NCBI GenBank assembly: GCA_014904845.1
Contig: MU119434.1
Location: forward strand, 26,179 to 90,178
Direction: 5' to 3'
Origin: Acephala macrosclerotiorum
Lineage: Eukaryota; Ascomycota; Leotiomycetes; Helotiales; Mollisiaceae
Length of the DNA stretch: 64,000 nt
Below, piece by piece: positions 33,421-45,051 of the stretch. The position numbers and the translations under genes are program-made. Position 1 is the stretch's first letter. Every line of letters starts with the position of its first letter. The notes under the pieces are model-generated. The model worked only from the letters and a program-made list of their open reading frames with translations. It searched no databases and was not told where the DNA came from.

Positions 33421-34436
33421 CTATTTCCATCTCAGGTATGAGTCTTTGAACACCATCATTTTCATCCAAAGCAATCTGCTAGGGCTCATAAGCAGCCATC
33501 TTTCTACACTCCACCCTCGGCTCCACCCTCGGCAACCCCTCCTCCTCGGCCCAGCATTCCCCCTCCCCATCTTTTCCACAAACTCCTCCCTACTACTAAC
33601 AACAAAATGATGCAACGCCAACCTATCCCTGCTCGGTGTAAACGCCTCCTCCGTCATCACATCCCATGTTCCGCTACCATAACCATAGACGGCACCACCA
33701 TCTCAAATTTATGCGGATTACCCCATATCGGGCCTGTGGGTTTCAAGGGAAGGACTATAGATTTGATATGTCTGTTACGACTCCCTTTTCCATCATGCTC
33801 TAAATCATCGTAGATACACTCCGTGAACGCCTTTCTCGCAGATTCTTTAGGTCAAGTCAAATATCCGGATGAGGTATGGAATTTCGAGCTCACGGCTAAG
33901 GCACCGACGCGGTCTTGGTGTTCGAAGCTTTCGAGGATCTAGCGGAAGCTTTCGTTGGGAGAGGTGACTTCGAGGAATTCGTCTGTGTCAATGAAGACGA
34001 TCCAGGGGCAGTGGTTGTATTTTTCGAGGCAGGTTTCGTAGAAGGCGAGGTATTGGGATCGTGTACGGGTCGAGCGGTTTTGGTAGGAGAATGTTAGGCG
34101 GAACGCAGAATACCGAAGTCGGTCATTTCGGAGATTGGGGGAATGGAACCGCCGTCCATGATGTATATTTGAGGAGAGTGAGTTAGTGGGTCTATGGGAT
34201 GAATAGGAAGGCAGAAGTATTATCGATGTTGATGAGGAAGGGGAAGAAAAGAATCTGAATTGTGTACATCGTCTGATACCAAGATGATGATAATGGTGGA
34301 TGAGAAATTCAGGCAAGTCTTAACGTTGGTCTTTGATAGCGAGACAAATCGCAACATATTTATCATCGTGGCCTTTTGAACACTCGGGGGCTTCAGCTCA
34401 GCAATCATTACATCCGTATCTCCGGCTGTAATAATC
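33421..34436 (-). pseudogene. DUF23/GT92-like glycosyltransferase pseudogene
   Basis: Decayed glycosyltransferase resembling fungal DUF23/GT92-like proteins. In order on the minus strand: DTDVMIAELKPP, CSKGHDDKYVAICLAIKDQR, a TAA at 34322-34320, DLPEFLIHHYHHLGIRR, a shifted stretch, ARTRSQYLAFYETCLEKYNH-type sequence, CPWIVFIDTDEFLEV (catalytic DxD), LESFEHQDRVGALAVSSKFH, a TGA at 33854-33852, KESARKAFTECIYDDLEHDG, GNPHKFEMVVPSM, and RDRLALHHFVVSSREEFVEK. At least two stops and several frameshifts break the frame, so no intact protein is possible. The family resemblance rests on the order and spacing of the blocks. Limits are approximate. Confidence 0.72.
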
Positions 34437-34923
34437 GACGCTCAAGGAACGTGTGCCCAAATCGGAATAGTCGAGAAGATCAGATTCAGTGACGGAGTAG
34501 GTATGGTGCATTCGAGAAGCAAAACAGGGCAGGAAGTTAGAGAAATTGTGAGTCTCCATCGGTTCCGTCGTGACTGTCGCAAAAAGTCACAAAAAGATAG
34601 TATCTGGAAGCAATAAATATAAATATTATGGAATACATTGGACGGAAAATGGACAAAATCTGGGTACCCCGCTATTATTATTGTCTCAGCTGAGGAATGT
34701 ACAAAGAGGCTTGAGAGACATGGAAGGATGGAATGTTCCCAGCCCTCTTCATTCCGGAAAACCTACAAAGATCGTGGACCGCTAATGGACGCTTCATATG
34801 TCAAGACGGCGTCTCAGGGAACCCCATTGGCGTGAAACTATGGCGCCTGACGGGATTTTTCAGTGCATGTCATAATCTGATTTTGCTCTTGATCGACGGA
34901 AGTACTCGTCGTTCTGCTGTGAA
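34437..34923. other. Intergenic, no gene recognised
   Basis: About 490 bp between the MLH3 3' end and the glycosyltransferase pseudogene; a remnant of its N-terminus may be included, but nothing can be read with confidence. Confidence 0.4.
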
Positions 34924-37918
34924 TCATGTGTATTGTTGGCCCTGCTTCCACTTCTTGAAGGCCTTGCCGAATCCTCCTTTCCCGTCTTCACACAGCACCA
35001 ACCCTCTATCCACATCCGAAATCTTTAACGCTAGCACATCTACCAAAGGAACAAGACTCGGCCGGCCATGCGCACACTGAAAAGGGAATATGCATTCCGC
35101 TAGCTTCCTGACAAGCGTCTCGCACTGAGCTTTACTCAATTCATCATTGAACATGATGGCGCTTCTACAAGCTCTTGAGTTCAGCATGTCGAGTATGCCT
35201 TGAGGACAGCTTTGAGTGCGTTGTGGCCATGTTTGCTGCTCACCAAGCGACTGACTATCGGCTGTCTTGCCAGTTTCGTGGGCTTTCCAAGCTTCCGTTC
35301 GGATCAGCTCAATCAGTAGGCGAGGCTCTTGCCTGCACCTTTCGATGATTCCTGGAGGAAGTGACCGAACTGTGAGGCGATACATCGCGTTGACGACATC
35401 GGGGCTTTTCGCACTTGAGGCTACCTCATAGAGAATGCCCCAATTAGTAAAATAAGAAATCTGCGCTTTCAAAACCTGAATCTCTTTGAGGGAGATCGCA
35501 AAGATGAGCGGTTTGTTGAGTAGTGTGGTGAGTATAGGAGAACTTGCCAAAGCAGAACCGTCTTTAGGAGGAGTGCAGAGTTCTTCCATCAGTGATTCGA
35601 TGCGAATGCGTTCATCGGCAGCGTGTTGATCAACGAGGATAAGGATACTGCCGTCGACACAATGATCAGATGTCGACTTCTTGGCCTTTGTTTGCACCTT
35701 TGCAAGAATGAACTTGCGATCAACCTGGGAGACGACTTTGGCGTTCCTCAAGGCAACTTTTGAAATTCGACCGCTAACACCAGCAGAGGACTCCTTGAAA
35801 GCTCGATCGATATCGATTTGAGAGCAGTGGTGATGACGTCCATGAAGTATGCTTTGTGCTTCTTCATCGGGACCTTCGAGCGAGACCTGTGGTATGGTTG
35901 GTTCAGTACTGGAGAACACAGGATTGTCCCATTCATGCAGTATATCACTGATCCATGCTGGCTTTTCGGGCTTCGATGCCGTTTTGGCCGGCGCTGTTGG
36001 TTCATATCCGGAAAGAGACTTTGTGGATAACCTTCTACCTCGCATCTCGTTCTTTACAGGAATTGTTAAACCTGTCCGTCGATTCACAATGGATTTGGCT
36101 TTGGTGACAGGGTTAATCCATTTGACCAAGTCATCCTCATCGTCGGCAACTGTTCGTGTCGTCTGAGGCGGTCGCACAGGGGCTGGAGTGGCTTTTGAAC
36201 AAGGCCTTGCTGCGATCACATCATCGAACGGCTTGCGTAGGAGTTTTCCGTTCTTACCAATCAATGGAGTCTGCGGTCTCTGAGGGGGTGTTTCAGCGGA
36301 GAAGTGCTGCGAACTCGTTCCACCCAGGGGTGGTGCTGAAGATGGTCTAGAGATCGAGGCTCCCTCCAAATCGGCTGCCACTCTATCCTTTGTGCCGAAA
36401 GAAGAAGCAGCAGCACTAGTCTTGATTTTGGACCAACCTTCGAATGGAGATTCTAGCTTTGACAAAGTGCGACGAAATGAAGGAATCTTGACATTGGTCC
36501 AGAGGGGGTCAAAACTGGGTTCGGCGTTCTTCAGTATTGATTTCTTCACCACCTGAGATCGTTTCAGACTCGCAAATGTCTTGCTTGGGGACTCTTTCTG
36601 AGGACGTGACGTTTCACCTTCTTTTCTTCTTTTGGAACGATGCCCACGGGCAGTGCTTGGTCGAAAATGATGCAAGGACAGAAACTGCATTATCATGACC
36701 TGCAGTAGCTCTGTTATTGTGCTCAACCTATTGCTTGCGTGGTCCAAAATGCCGTCTGGGTCCAACTGCATAGAAACATCTGGTGAATCGAGTTGTTGAA
36801 TGTTAATATAAAACATGGGCCACCGGTTCACGCCTTTTCTGCCTCCCTTCAATTCCTTGTTGGTGTATCCATCCCCTTTGAAGCGTTGGTCCCTAGCTCT
36901 TCTTGCGCGCTCTGCTTCATCAAGGTCCGATATCTCCTCTTCGTTGCCAAATGAAGAGTTGACAAACAGTCGGTTGATCTCATCGTGAAGTAAGCTTGAA
37001 CCTTCACCAATTTTCACCGGATGGACGCCAAACGAGATGAACTGAACGTGCTTCACTGCACTTGGTTGAAGAGATACGGTGCCGCGAATATCTAACTTCG
37101 GTGTTGATATACCGACGGGGACCCAAAAGGTCTTCTCATCGGGTGAAATGAACGCAGCCTGGGAGAGAATGCTGCACACTCGTGATACCTCAACTTCTGC
37201 GTCTGCGCTACCTTCGTTGAAACTCACTGAGGGTCGAACTGCGAGTTTTTGGTTGGTGTCTTTTTCTCGAACTGTGATCGTAATGTGCCTTGGCCACGAA
37301 ACAATAAGCAGGACAATATCTCGCCTTAGCTCATCCCAATATTTGTTGGTTCCTTTCTGCTTCTCAGCTGCAATAGCTCTCTGTTTCACACGGACTGGCA
37401 TATTGCCGAATAGATCTCGAATAGTGACGCGCGTTCCAGAATTTGAATGCGATAGATATTGATGGGGTGGAGCTGGCATTTGACGTGACACGACCTCTGA
37501 CTTATGCATGTTTATCGTATTGTGTGAGCGATGCAAGTGGTGATGTGACGTGATAGACATCAAAGCCATAGCTGAGAGTGCAGCAAGAAAGGTTCCACGA
37601 CCGCCATAGACTGGGGTCTGGCTGTTCAGCTTGGAGGTATCTATCACGTGTTAGTCTCGAAAATCAACCAGAAAAGGGGTTCTCACGATATAGCTTCCCA
37701 AGGCCTCCATTCTCGCCAAATTCAGAAGGTTGTATTCCGAGGCCGTCATCCTCCACGACGCATCCTCCCCGAGTGTAATCGACACTGACATCGATTTTGG
37801 TGGAAGCGGCATCTAGAGAATTCTTGACCAGTTCGCAGATTACCCCGTTCAAGCTCGTGATTGTTATCGAGGCCTTAATCTGAGCAATAACATCTGGCGG
37901 TAGAGGCTGTATCGACAT
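34924..37918 (-). CDS. MLH3: DNA mismatch repair protein MLH3
   Basis: MutL homologue of about 982 aa. Exons are 37918-37687 and 37640-34924 (46-nt intron). The N-terminal GHL ATPase is visible as ELVKNSLDAAS (motif I), VEDDGLGI (motif II) and GGRGTFLAALSAM (motif III region). The C-terminal endonuclease domain has LVDQHAADERIRIESLMEEL, the DQHA(x)2E(x)4E metal site, plus CRSAIMFNDELS and FPFQCAHGRPSLVPL, which are typical of MLH3 rather than PMS1 or MLH1. The long middle is a low-complexity linker. MLH3 pairs with MLH1 in meiotic crossover resolution and a minor mismatch-repair branch. All catalytic motifs are intact. Confidence 0.93.
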
Positions 37919-38447
37919 CTTGGCTGGATGTCTCCAATGTCAAGGTGCTTTGGACGTCGTGGCTCGAAACGTAGCGAGAAGGGGAGCAACAACAGGCCGA
38001 ACAGCACCTTCCCAGGCTGAGAAGTGGCGCCACGAGTAGATCATGTCGGCTACTAACTGTGAACCATCACTGACTGCACATTTACTTCGAGTCACGATAA
38101 CAAGATATAAAGATGTATGCGTGGTAACATTGCAGAGTAGTCGTTGGCATGAGGTCGAGGAAGAAATCTGGATGGTCGTCAGATCTGATGTCTCCCACGT
38201 GACTACGCCAACCCTTAGCGGCGCCTGTCCAGATTTGAGACAGCCTCGCCGCGTCGACCAGCCGCAAACAGAACAAATCACAACTCCCACCTCATCATAC
38301 TGTGATTCACCTCAGACAGTCCAAGCACACTCGTTTTCTTGCGACTTCTGCTCAACGAAGCCTCCAAATCCCCTTCCATCCAATCTTCCTTTGTTCCGGG
38401 TCATCCGCACCATCTCCTTGTCCGCGACCTCGACTATCTACCTCATA
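37919..38447. promoter_or_regulatory. Shared upstream region of MLH3 and a Ser-rich gene
   Basis: About 530 bp between two divergent genes, so it should contain both promoters. The plus-strand frame stays open back to an ATG at 38043, but its sequence there is unlike the gene body and is read as 5' untranslated. No specific site is identified. Confidence 0.45.
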
Positions 38448-39860
38448 ATGGCTACCACTGAGACAGCACCACAAATACATGGTACGAGTCCAACTAAAAT
38501 GCCGCGCTGCTCTTTCGCACCCTTCGTTAAAGCTGATAAGGGTGTCGAATCTGGCCTGCAACGCGTGCCGTCTTCTCCCAAGCAACTAACTGAAATGCCA
38601 GACCGCACCGATCGACCAGGCCGCCGCCGTCCCTTCTCATCGTGGATGAAGAAGCTGACCAACTTCAAAGGCGGATCGTCTGCAGAGACTGGAAATACTA
38701 GCAGTACCAAGCGGAACACATACCAAACGAAGGCGAATGGAAAGAAGCCATCCTCATCCAAGAACAATAATCCGTACCCTGAGTCTGGTCATCTCAATGG
38801 CAACAACTTCACTGCGCCCAACGGTCATCGATCGTTCTCGACCGTCCCGACAGGCACTTCTATGAGCACGATGTCTTTAGACCGAAGCAGACGCTCCTTC
38901 CGATCGTCTGTAGATGGTCTACCACCCCCAACTATTGGAAACAAGTCGATGGCAGCTACAACCTCTACGGATCACGAAGCATCCCACTCGGATGCAGCGC
39001 CCTCACACGCTCCTTCGTCTGGACAAGGAACGAATACTACAGCAGGGTGCGGAGTCAGTTCTGGCAGAGGCGCCGATAGTACATTTTCGTCACCAGCTCA
39101 CTCGGTTCGATCCCTAACTACGACACTCACGACGATACAATCAGTTGCCCCACAAGCAGCGACCGGAACACATAATACACACACGAACAACGCTCAGAGC
39201 ATACACTTTGTCCACCAATTTCCTACTTCTCCCCCCCCCAACGCTTTACCGGCGCATCTCGCTCCTCAAGGAAGTGGTGGACATCCTGCAACCTACATTA
39301 CCGCGACAGCTAATAACCTTCTGACCGACAATGCTTCGATCCTCACACTAGCATCCTCGTCGAAGAGAAGGAGAAGGAGATCTATGGATACTGATGCCTC
39401 CGTCCGCGCGTTGGCTCCATCTTCTTTGTTTGGTGGCAGTCGAGAAAGTCTTCCTTTGAGTGTTTTGAGTGCCAACATCGATCCAAGTGGCCCGCCGCAC
39501 CAACCTCGCCCGAGCGTTGGAGGTCTCAATGAACGAGCTAGCATATATTCCGCGACAGGAGTTGCTCCAGCTCTCCCTAGCGAACGAAATAGCTATTATG
39601 CAGGAAAGCAGTCTATTGCAGCAGATGGCAGCAGCATCAAGAGTGGTCTGCTCGGCCATGGACGGAACGACAGTATCAGTGGTAGCATTGGCGGTCCAGC
39701 AATTCCTGGAAGTCCACTCGCTAGCCCACGAGACTTGTCAGCTCCTCAAGCCGGAAAGCTGAGCCGCACAAATTCCGCGTGGGGAGAAGGAGGCGAGGGC
39801 GAGAAGGTCGATTCAGCCGATGCCGAAGCCAACGAGACAAAGGAGAGCCGAAAGGCATAA
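38448..39860 (+). CDS. Conserved Ser-rich low-complexity protein
   Basis: Single-exon protein of about 470 aa (ATG at 38448, MATTETAPQIHG), Ser/Thr/Asn-rich and probably mostly disordered. It has conspicuous ordered blocks: AHSVRSLTTTLTTIQSVAPQ, NAQSIHFVHQFPTSPPP, NLLTDNASILTLASSSKRRR, RSMDTDASVRALAPSSLFGG, SRESLPLSVLSANIDP and ERASIYSATGVAPALPSERN. From memory, such blocks are conserved in a filamentous-ascomycete family sometimes labelled a Ca2+-modulated channel-like protein, but I see no membrane segment and do not support a channel function. The basic KRRRRR stretch may be a nuclear signal. An in-frame upstream ATG at 38043 would add 135 residues. Confidence 0.8.
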   Translation: MATTETAPQIHGTSPTKMPRCSFAPFVKADKGVESGLQRVPSSPKQLTEMPDRTDRPGRRRPFSSWMKKLTNFKGGSSAETGNTSSTKRNTYQTKANGKKPSSSKNNNPYPESGHLNGNNFTAPNGHRSFSTVPTGTSMSTMSLDRSRRSFRSSVDGLPPPTIGNKSMAATTSTDHEASHSDAAPSHAPSSGQGTNTTAGCGVSSGRGADSTFSSPAHSVRSLTTTLTTIQSVAPQAATGTHNTHTNNAQSIHFVHQFPTSPPPNALPAHLAPQGSGGHPATYITATANNLLTDNASILTLASSSKRRRRRSMDTDASVRALAPSSLFGGSRESLPLSVLSANIDPSGPPHQPRPSVGGLNERASIYSATGVAPALPSERNSYYAGKQSIAADGSSIKSGLLGHGRNDSISGSIGGPAIPGSPLASPRDLSAPQAGKLSRTNSAWGEGGEGEKVDSADAEANETKESRKA

Positions 39861-40800
39861 AGGCGCACAAAAGAGACTTGATGTGTTCATTCTTGGGGCT
39901 AGGTTTGGCGTTGTTTACACGTATGGTTGGGACAGGTTGCATGGACATAGGGGGTGAGACTGGCGTAGGATTGATGGTGCATGTCAAAGATACCCGATAT
40001 TAATATGCATTGCATTTTGAGAATTTGCACGTTTACAGTGGGATAGATGCAGGTCGTGTTTTCATGTGTTGACTTTAGGCTGTGAAAGTCCGAGAGCTTT
40101 AAGTTCACCCAGCCGTCACTCACCGAAAGCCTAAAGAGGAAGCAAGGAAGGTACATTCTGTAGGATCACAGTTCCACCAAGCAGATTCCAGGAAGCCAGC
40201 ACAACAGTGTTCCAGCACTAACAGCCTCATCTTACTTCGAACATCACTTTCAGAGCTTCCATGTCGGCTCTCGACCTATGCGAACTGCCATTGGAATCTC
40301 CTTTTGATCTTGACCTTGGAAGTACCCCACCCACAAACCCGATGCGAAACGAAATACCTAAAGCAGGCAATCTCGAGCTTAAATCTGAAATACATACGGA
40401 GGTACAGCGGTTCAGTATTTATATAGCGCTAGCAGGGGTTTGAACTTTACCCCTTTTACATCACAATTACAACGCATCTCCAAAATATAAAAGCTAAATA
40501 GGTGTATAGCGCTTCTCCCAGGGATCATTTTACTGTTTCAATAAAAAATTTTGTTAAGTATAGCGAAAGTTATAACATATTAAAATTATATGTAGCGTTC
40601 AGACCCCCGTCCGTTGTATGAATATTTGACCGCCGTACCTCCGTACGAATCGAATCGAGACCCGGCGCTCCAAGGAACCGTATCAAGGAAGTAATCGTCG
40701 ATGGCGGCCATGCGGTTACTATGCGGGTGTAGGATTTATGATGATGCGCAGGATGACCGGCGGGATATCTAGCTGTCCGGGGACTGGATGTCACAATTAA
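39861..40800. other. Intergenic, partly AT-rich
   Basis: About 940 bp after the Ser-rich gene. The part at 40440-40600 is AT-rich with short repeated pieces (TATAGCGCT near 40423 and 40507) and may be an old RIP-affected repeat. No gene is supported. Confidence 0.4.
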
Positions 40801-41060
40801 CGAGCCTGGTCAGATAAGTCTAAGTTTCAGGGGCATTTTTAAGCGATTTTTAGGCATTGCGACCCTATTTTTCAGGCTTCCGAACGTCAAAATTATCGCA
40901 GTTACTTAAAGATTACAGCCCAACTAATTGTTATCATATGATAAAATTCTACAGATAATAATTTTAAAGTACAAAGAGGTTTAATTTTAAATTTTTTAGA
41001 GTTTTGATCAATAAATAATAAGGAAATGCCCTAATACTTAGACTTATCTGACCAGGCTCG
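40801..41060. mobile_element. MITE, 260 bp, with perfect 25-bp TIRs
   Basis: A 260-bp element with termini CGAGCCTGGTCAGATAAGTC (25 bp perfect inverted match: 40801-40825 versus 41036-41060), flanked by TAA on both sides (40798-40800 and 41061-41063). The inverted match continues imperfectly inward (GGGGCATTT versus AGGGCATTT). The interior is AT-rich and non-coding. The 3-bp TAA duplication fits a PIF/Harbinger-derived (TWA) MITE; that assignment is inference. The perfect TIRs suggest recent insertion. Confidence 0.88.
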
Positions 41061-41063
41061 TAA

Positions 41064-41458
41064 GCTACCCGTTAGGGCTGACATCTAGCACATGAAATTG
41101 GGGCTCAGCCGCCGCTCCAGCGACCCCAAAGCCTTATGACAGCAACTCAGGCTCATTGTTGACGTGAGGCCAAGTTTGGAATAGGGAAAGCTCCCTGATT
41201 GCTGATTCGACCCAGAACGAATGATCTGGAATCGTGGTCAGATTTGACTTTACGCTTCCAAGATCTGCATTTTCCCATGCGGTGACAGGGTTCAACGACC
41301 GCCGGTTGCCGTTGGGATACTCCCGTGGGACAGGAACCCCGGGTTGGAAACAGAAAGTAATCCGCAGCTCCCGCCCATCGCCATTTAAGTACCCGTTGGT
41401 ACCTGAGTCAAAATTCTCTCATATCTTCTCAAGCTGCTGTCTTTAATAAGCCGTGAAC
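41064..41458. promoter_or_regulatory. Upstream region of multicopper oxidase
   Basis: About 400 bp between the MITE and the oxidase start, presumably its promoter. The MITE lies about 400 bp upstream of the ATG. No defined site is seen. Confidence 0.4.
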
Positions 41459-43440
41459 ATGCGTCTCATTCACTTATTGTCGTTTTTGCTTTTGCTGGTG
41501 TTAGGTGAAGCTGGTACAGTGTGTCACGACAAGACCTTTGTTCCAGATGCAATACTACGGGTCACAGCACAAAATCAAACAACGTCATGTCTATCGTCGA
41601 AATCCACTGTGCTTGTCAATGGGACCTCGCCAGGACCCGAGCTTCGTCTCGTGGAGGGTGTGACGTATTGGATTCGAGTCTACAATGATATGCCAGAAGC
41701 AAACCTGACGATGGTTCGTCTTCCAATTTCTTCATTTGATACATGTATTGATGATTTATAGCACTGGCACGGTCTGTCGATGGCCGTAGCCCCTTTCGCC
41801 GATGGCACTCATAAACTCTCTCAATGGCCCATCCCATCCATGCACTTCTTCGACTACGAAATCAAGCCAGCAGTTGGAATGGCGGGCACTTACTTCTATC
41901 ACTCTCATGTCGGCTTCCAAGCGGTCTCTGCAGCAGGCCCACTGATTGTTGATGACTGCAACGGTCCACCTTACAAGTACGATGAAGAAAAAATCATATT
42001 CATCCAAGATACATTCACCGGAAATGACTCGACAATCGAGGCTGGATTGAGCCACAATCCTCTCAAATGGAGTGGTGAAGCTCAGGCAATTTTGGTCAAT
42101 GGTCAAGGAGGAGGTAGTTCAAATGGAACAGCTTGCAATTCCACTCTATCATCTTTGGATGTCGAACCTGGAAAAACATACCGATTCCGTTTTATTGGTG
42201 CGACTGCCCTTACATTCGCTTCACTTGCTATCGAAGGCCATGATACATTGACCGTCATCGAGGCCGATGGGTAAGTCACGTCCAATTTCCATTCTTCCAG
42301 GTTGACATAAACTACAGTTCCTACACCGAACCATATAACACATCCTTCCTCCAAGTCGCTGCCGGCCAACGCTACAGCGTCCTCCTAAAAACCAAGCCAG
42401 CCTCAGATAAGACCCGTTACTTCATGCAACTTGAATCTCGCGAACGTCCCACCGTGACCCGCGGCTTCGCAGTCCTCAATTGTAAGCCAAATTCTGCACT
42501 TTATCTGCAAAGATACTCAGACCCGAGCTCTTCGCGAGTGCTGCAAACTCTGCTCAGCTCCTCGAATCCTAGATTATACTTGAAAAGCCATACTAATCTA
42601 TCTATAGACGGCACCCCTCAACCAACATCCGTTTTCTACCCACCCGCTCAACCCATCATGACCCTCCCAAACACCACTCTCGGATTCCTCGACTACGTCC
42701 TCCAGCCCCACTCCATGTACGAAGACGATTACCCCTCCGCCCAGGACGTCACACGCCGAATAACCATGACCGTCCACCAACGTGTAACCGGTCCCACCAT
42801 CTGGGTAGAGAACAACTACGACTGGACCGAAGCCTTTCCTCAAGAACCCTATCTTGTCTCTCTTTACAAGTCTGATGGCATCGAATTCCCATCCATGGAA
42901 CGAGCGCTTGCAAACAATGGTCTCGATCCTGTGACACGTGCTTTCCCTGCTCAGATAGGAGAAGTGATCGAGATTGTGATCCAGAATACAGGCTCTGATG
43001 CTGGTGGTCTTGATGCTCACCCCTTCCACGCTCACGGAGCACATTACTGGGATCTCGGTTCCGGGAACGGAACCTACAATTTCACTGCCAACGAGCTTAA
43101 ACTCGCTAGTACCCGACCCGTCAAGCGGGACACCACGATGTTATACCGTTACGCTATGACGACTGGCAATGGGACCCGAATGGGTTGGAGAGCATGGAGG
43201 TTAAAAGTAACGGAACCGGGAGTTTGGATGATTCATTGTCATATTTTGCAGCATATGATTATGGGGATGCAGACTGTTTGGGTGATGGGAAATAGTAGTG
43301 AGGTTTTAGGGAAGGTGCCGATTCCGGAGGTGGAGGGGTATTTGACGTATGGGGGGGATGTTTATGGGAATGAGACGCATGCACCAAATGTTGTTCATTT
43401 TTTGGATGGTTGGGCTGAGGAGCAGAAGAAGATTAGATAA
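41459..43440 (+). CDS. Secreted multicopper oxidase (ascorbate oxidase/laccase-like)
   Basis: Three-cupredoxin multicopper oxidase of about 586 aa. Exons: 41459-41713, 41762-42270, 42318-42481 and 42608-43440 (introns 48, 47 and 126 nt). The signal peptide MRLIHLLSFLLLLVLGEAG indicates secretion; several NxS/T sites suggest glycosylation. All four copper-ligand motifs are present: HWHGLS, FYHSHVGF, HPFHAHGAHYW and the Cys-containing HCHILQHMIMGM, giving a complete T1 and trinuclear site with Met as axial ligand. The ligand sequences and DAHPFHAHGAHYW resemble fungal ascorbate-oxidase-type enzymes. There is no C-terminal membrane anchor, arguing against Fet3 ferroxidase. The start is the ATG at 41459; an upstream GTG in frame is not used. 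Confidence 0.93.
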
Positions 43441-43647
43441 GGTGGAGGTAAATGTATGATTACTGGAAATTGAGAAATAATGTTTGGTATGTTAATGGAA
43501 GGAAGGTATGATGCACAGCACATTTTCACGAATTACAACCGATTTGAACTTGTACTGCTACAACTCATCCGAAGACAGTTCCACAAAACTTCTATATCAC
43601 ATGTGCCTTCTAAATTTAAACTGATTATCGTTGTTATTATCCCCTGA

Positions 43648-44442
43648 GAAAGCATGCTCCAGACTTTTATGCAAAAAAACAGGTGAGAGCACAGATAGCT
43701 GAGGAGGGCCTCTGATTGGGTGCTCTCATTTGCGACTAGATCTGCCAAAAATGAAAGCAGAGGGGGGGAGGGGGGGCAATTTGAGGCTCGGCGCAGCACG
43801 GCACTCTTCATTTCCGAGAAAGCTCTCGATCTTTTAAGGGCTTTTTGCTTCTCTCTTCTTTTGCTGCCTGTGCCTGCACACCCGCCCACGCTTATTATGC
43901 CTACGCACAAGGACTTACTTAAACCAAACTTTTAATTTTAAAATAATTCTTTTTATCCTCGTTTTTTTAACGTTAATATTTAAGAAAAATAAACTTAAAA
44001 GCACATCTAAAGCACGTTTAGCACTTTTTTTTTTAATCGGCCCTAAGTATTCTAAAAATATTCCGAAAAATAAAAGTTTTTATAAGTACTTGAGTAGTTT
44101 TAATCCTTGATTTTAACCCTTATAAGTATTCGGGGTTTTTTCGAGTATTTTTAACTCTTAATTTCAACTTTTACAAGTATTCGAAATTTTTTCGGGGAGT
44201 ATTAATCCTTAATCTTAACCCCTTGATTTTAACTTTTATAAGTATTTAAAATCTTTTCGAGTAATTTTAACCCTTGTTTTCAACTTTTATAAGAGTATAC
44301 GAAAGCTTATTTACCCTTTTTACATAGTTTCAAAGCTTTGATAAAAGTTATAAAACCCTTGTAAAGGCTTAAAGTTGATATTTTCAAGCTTTGTAGTTGG
44401 TTCTTCGAAAAGTTTAAAGCGAAAGTCTGGAGCACTGCTTTC
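43648..44442. repeat. Inverted-repeat-bounded AT-rich segment
   Basis: GAAAGCATGCTCCAGACTTT at 43648-43667 is an inverted, one-base-gapped copy of AAAGTCTGGAGCACTGCTTT at 44422-44441, and the match extends outward through an AGGGGAT/AGGGAT stretch to about 30 bp. The enclosed 0.75 kb is AT-rich and non-coding. It could be a non-autonomous transposon decayed by RIP. No target duplication was identified. Confidence 0.5.
44077..44305. repeat. Degenerate tandem repeat, about 50-60 bp unit
   Basis: Four to five imperfect copies of a unit built from TTTTATAAGTATTCG, then TTTTTTCGAGTA, then TTTTAACCCTTGATTTTAAC. Copies differ mainly by C/T and G/A transitions. It lies inside the inverted-repeat segment. 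Confidence 0.55.
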
Positions 44443-45051
44443 GTAGGGATCCTTGCAAGCGCCAGACAGGATTCCTCCCCCTTCTATAGCCTGCTTAGGA
44501 AGCTGGAACTAATACGGAGAGAATTGTATAGAGAAGAATCGGAGGAAAGTTACGGAAAAGGTGCGCTTGCGTCTGATTAAGTTCGAATATAGTCTGGTGT
44601 TTGTTTGGTAGTACCGGTGTTCTTCCTTCTTCAGCTCGACGTGAGCAATTCTTGGTTCAGTAACACGTGACTGTTATTTCATCCAAACTTTTCCCGAACT
44701 CCTAGCATTGTATAAGCTTAGAGATGCTGTACAAATTGGCTCTAAAGATGTTTCACTGTTATTCATAACAATCTTATTGTCCTTGCCTATCTCAAAGCAT
44801 ATCAAAGCGTTTAAATGTGCCCTCGGCACGAGCTCATTCCGCTTATACGTTGTACTGCATAAATCCAACCGATTCTAGCCGAGTTTCTCTTGAACTTCAC
44901 TTTGTAAGGCTTTTGGGCCTCTGGACGGTCAAAGAACTCAAACGTCAACACATTTCGTCTTCCTGCCTCGTTGATCGCATCGCAGTCTGCCAACTGCTCC
45001 GCTTCGCTTGCCTTGGTGAGCCCTGAGAGGGCATCAAGTCGCAGCCACGCT

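Larger units (their letters stand above)
43441..45051. other. Intergenic AT-rich island before HET gene
   Basis: About 1.6 kb. The middle (43.9-44.4 kb) is AT-rich and repetitive; see the entries at 43648-44442 and 44077-44305. The short plus-strand frame at 43720-43935 has no motif. The promoter of the HET gene should lie in the last few hundred bases. Confidence 0.45.

Noticed and set aside
35748..36350. Several frames antisense or alternative to MLH3
   Set aside because: Shadows of the MLH3 low-complexity linker.
38043..38447. N-terminal extension of the Ser-rich protein
   Set aside because: Open in frame, but its sequence differs in character from the gene body and lies in the shared promoter with MLH3; the ATG at 38448 is a better start.
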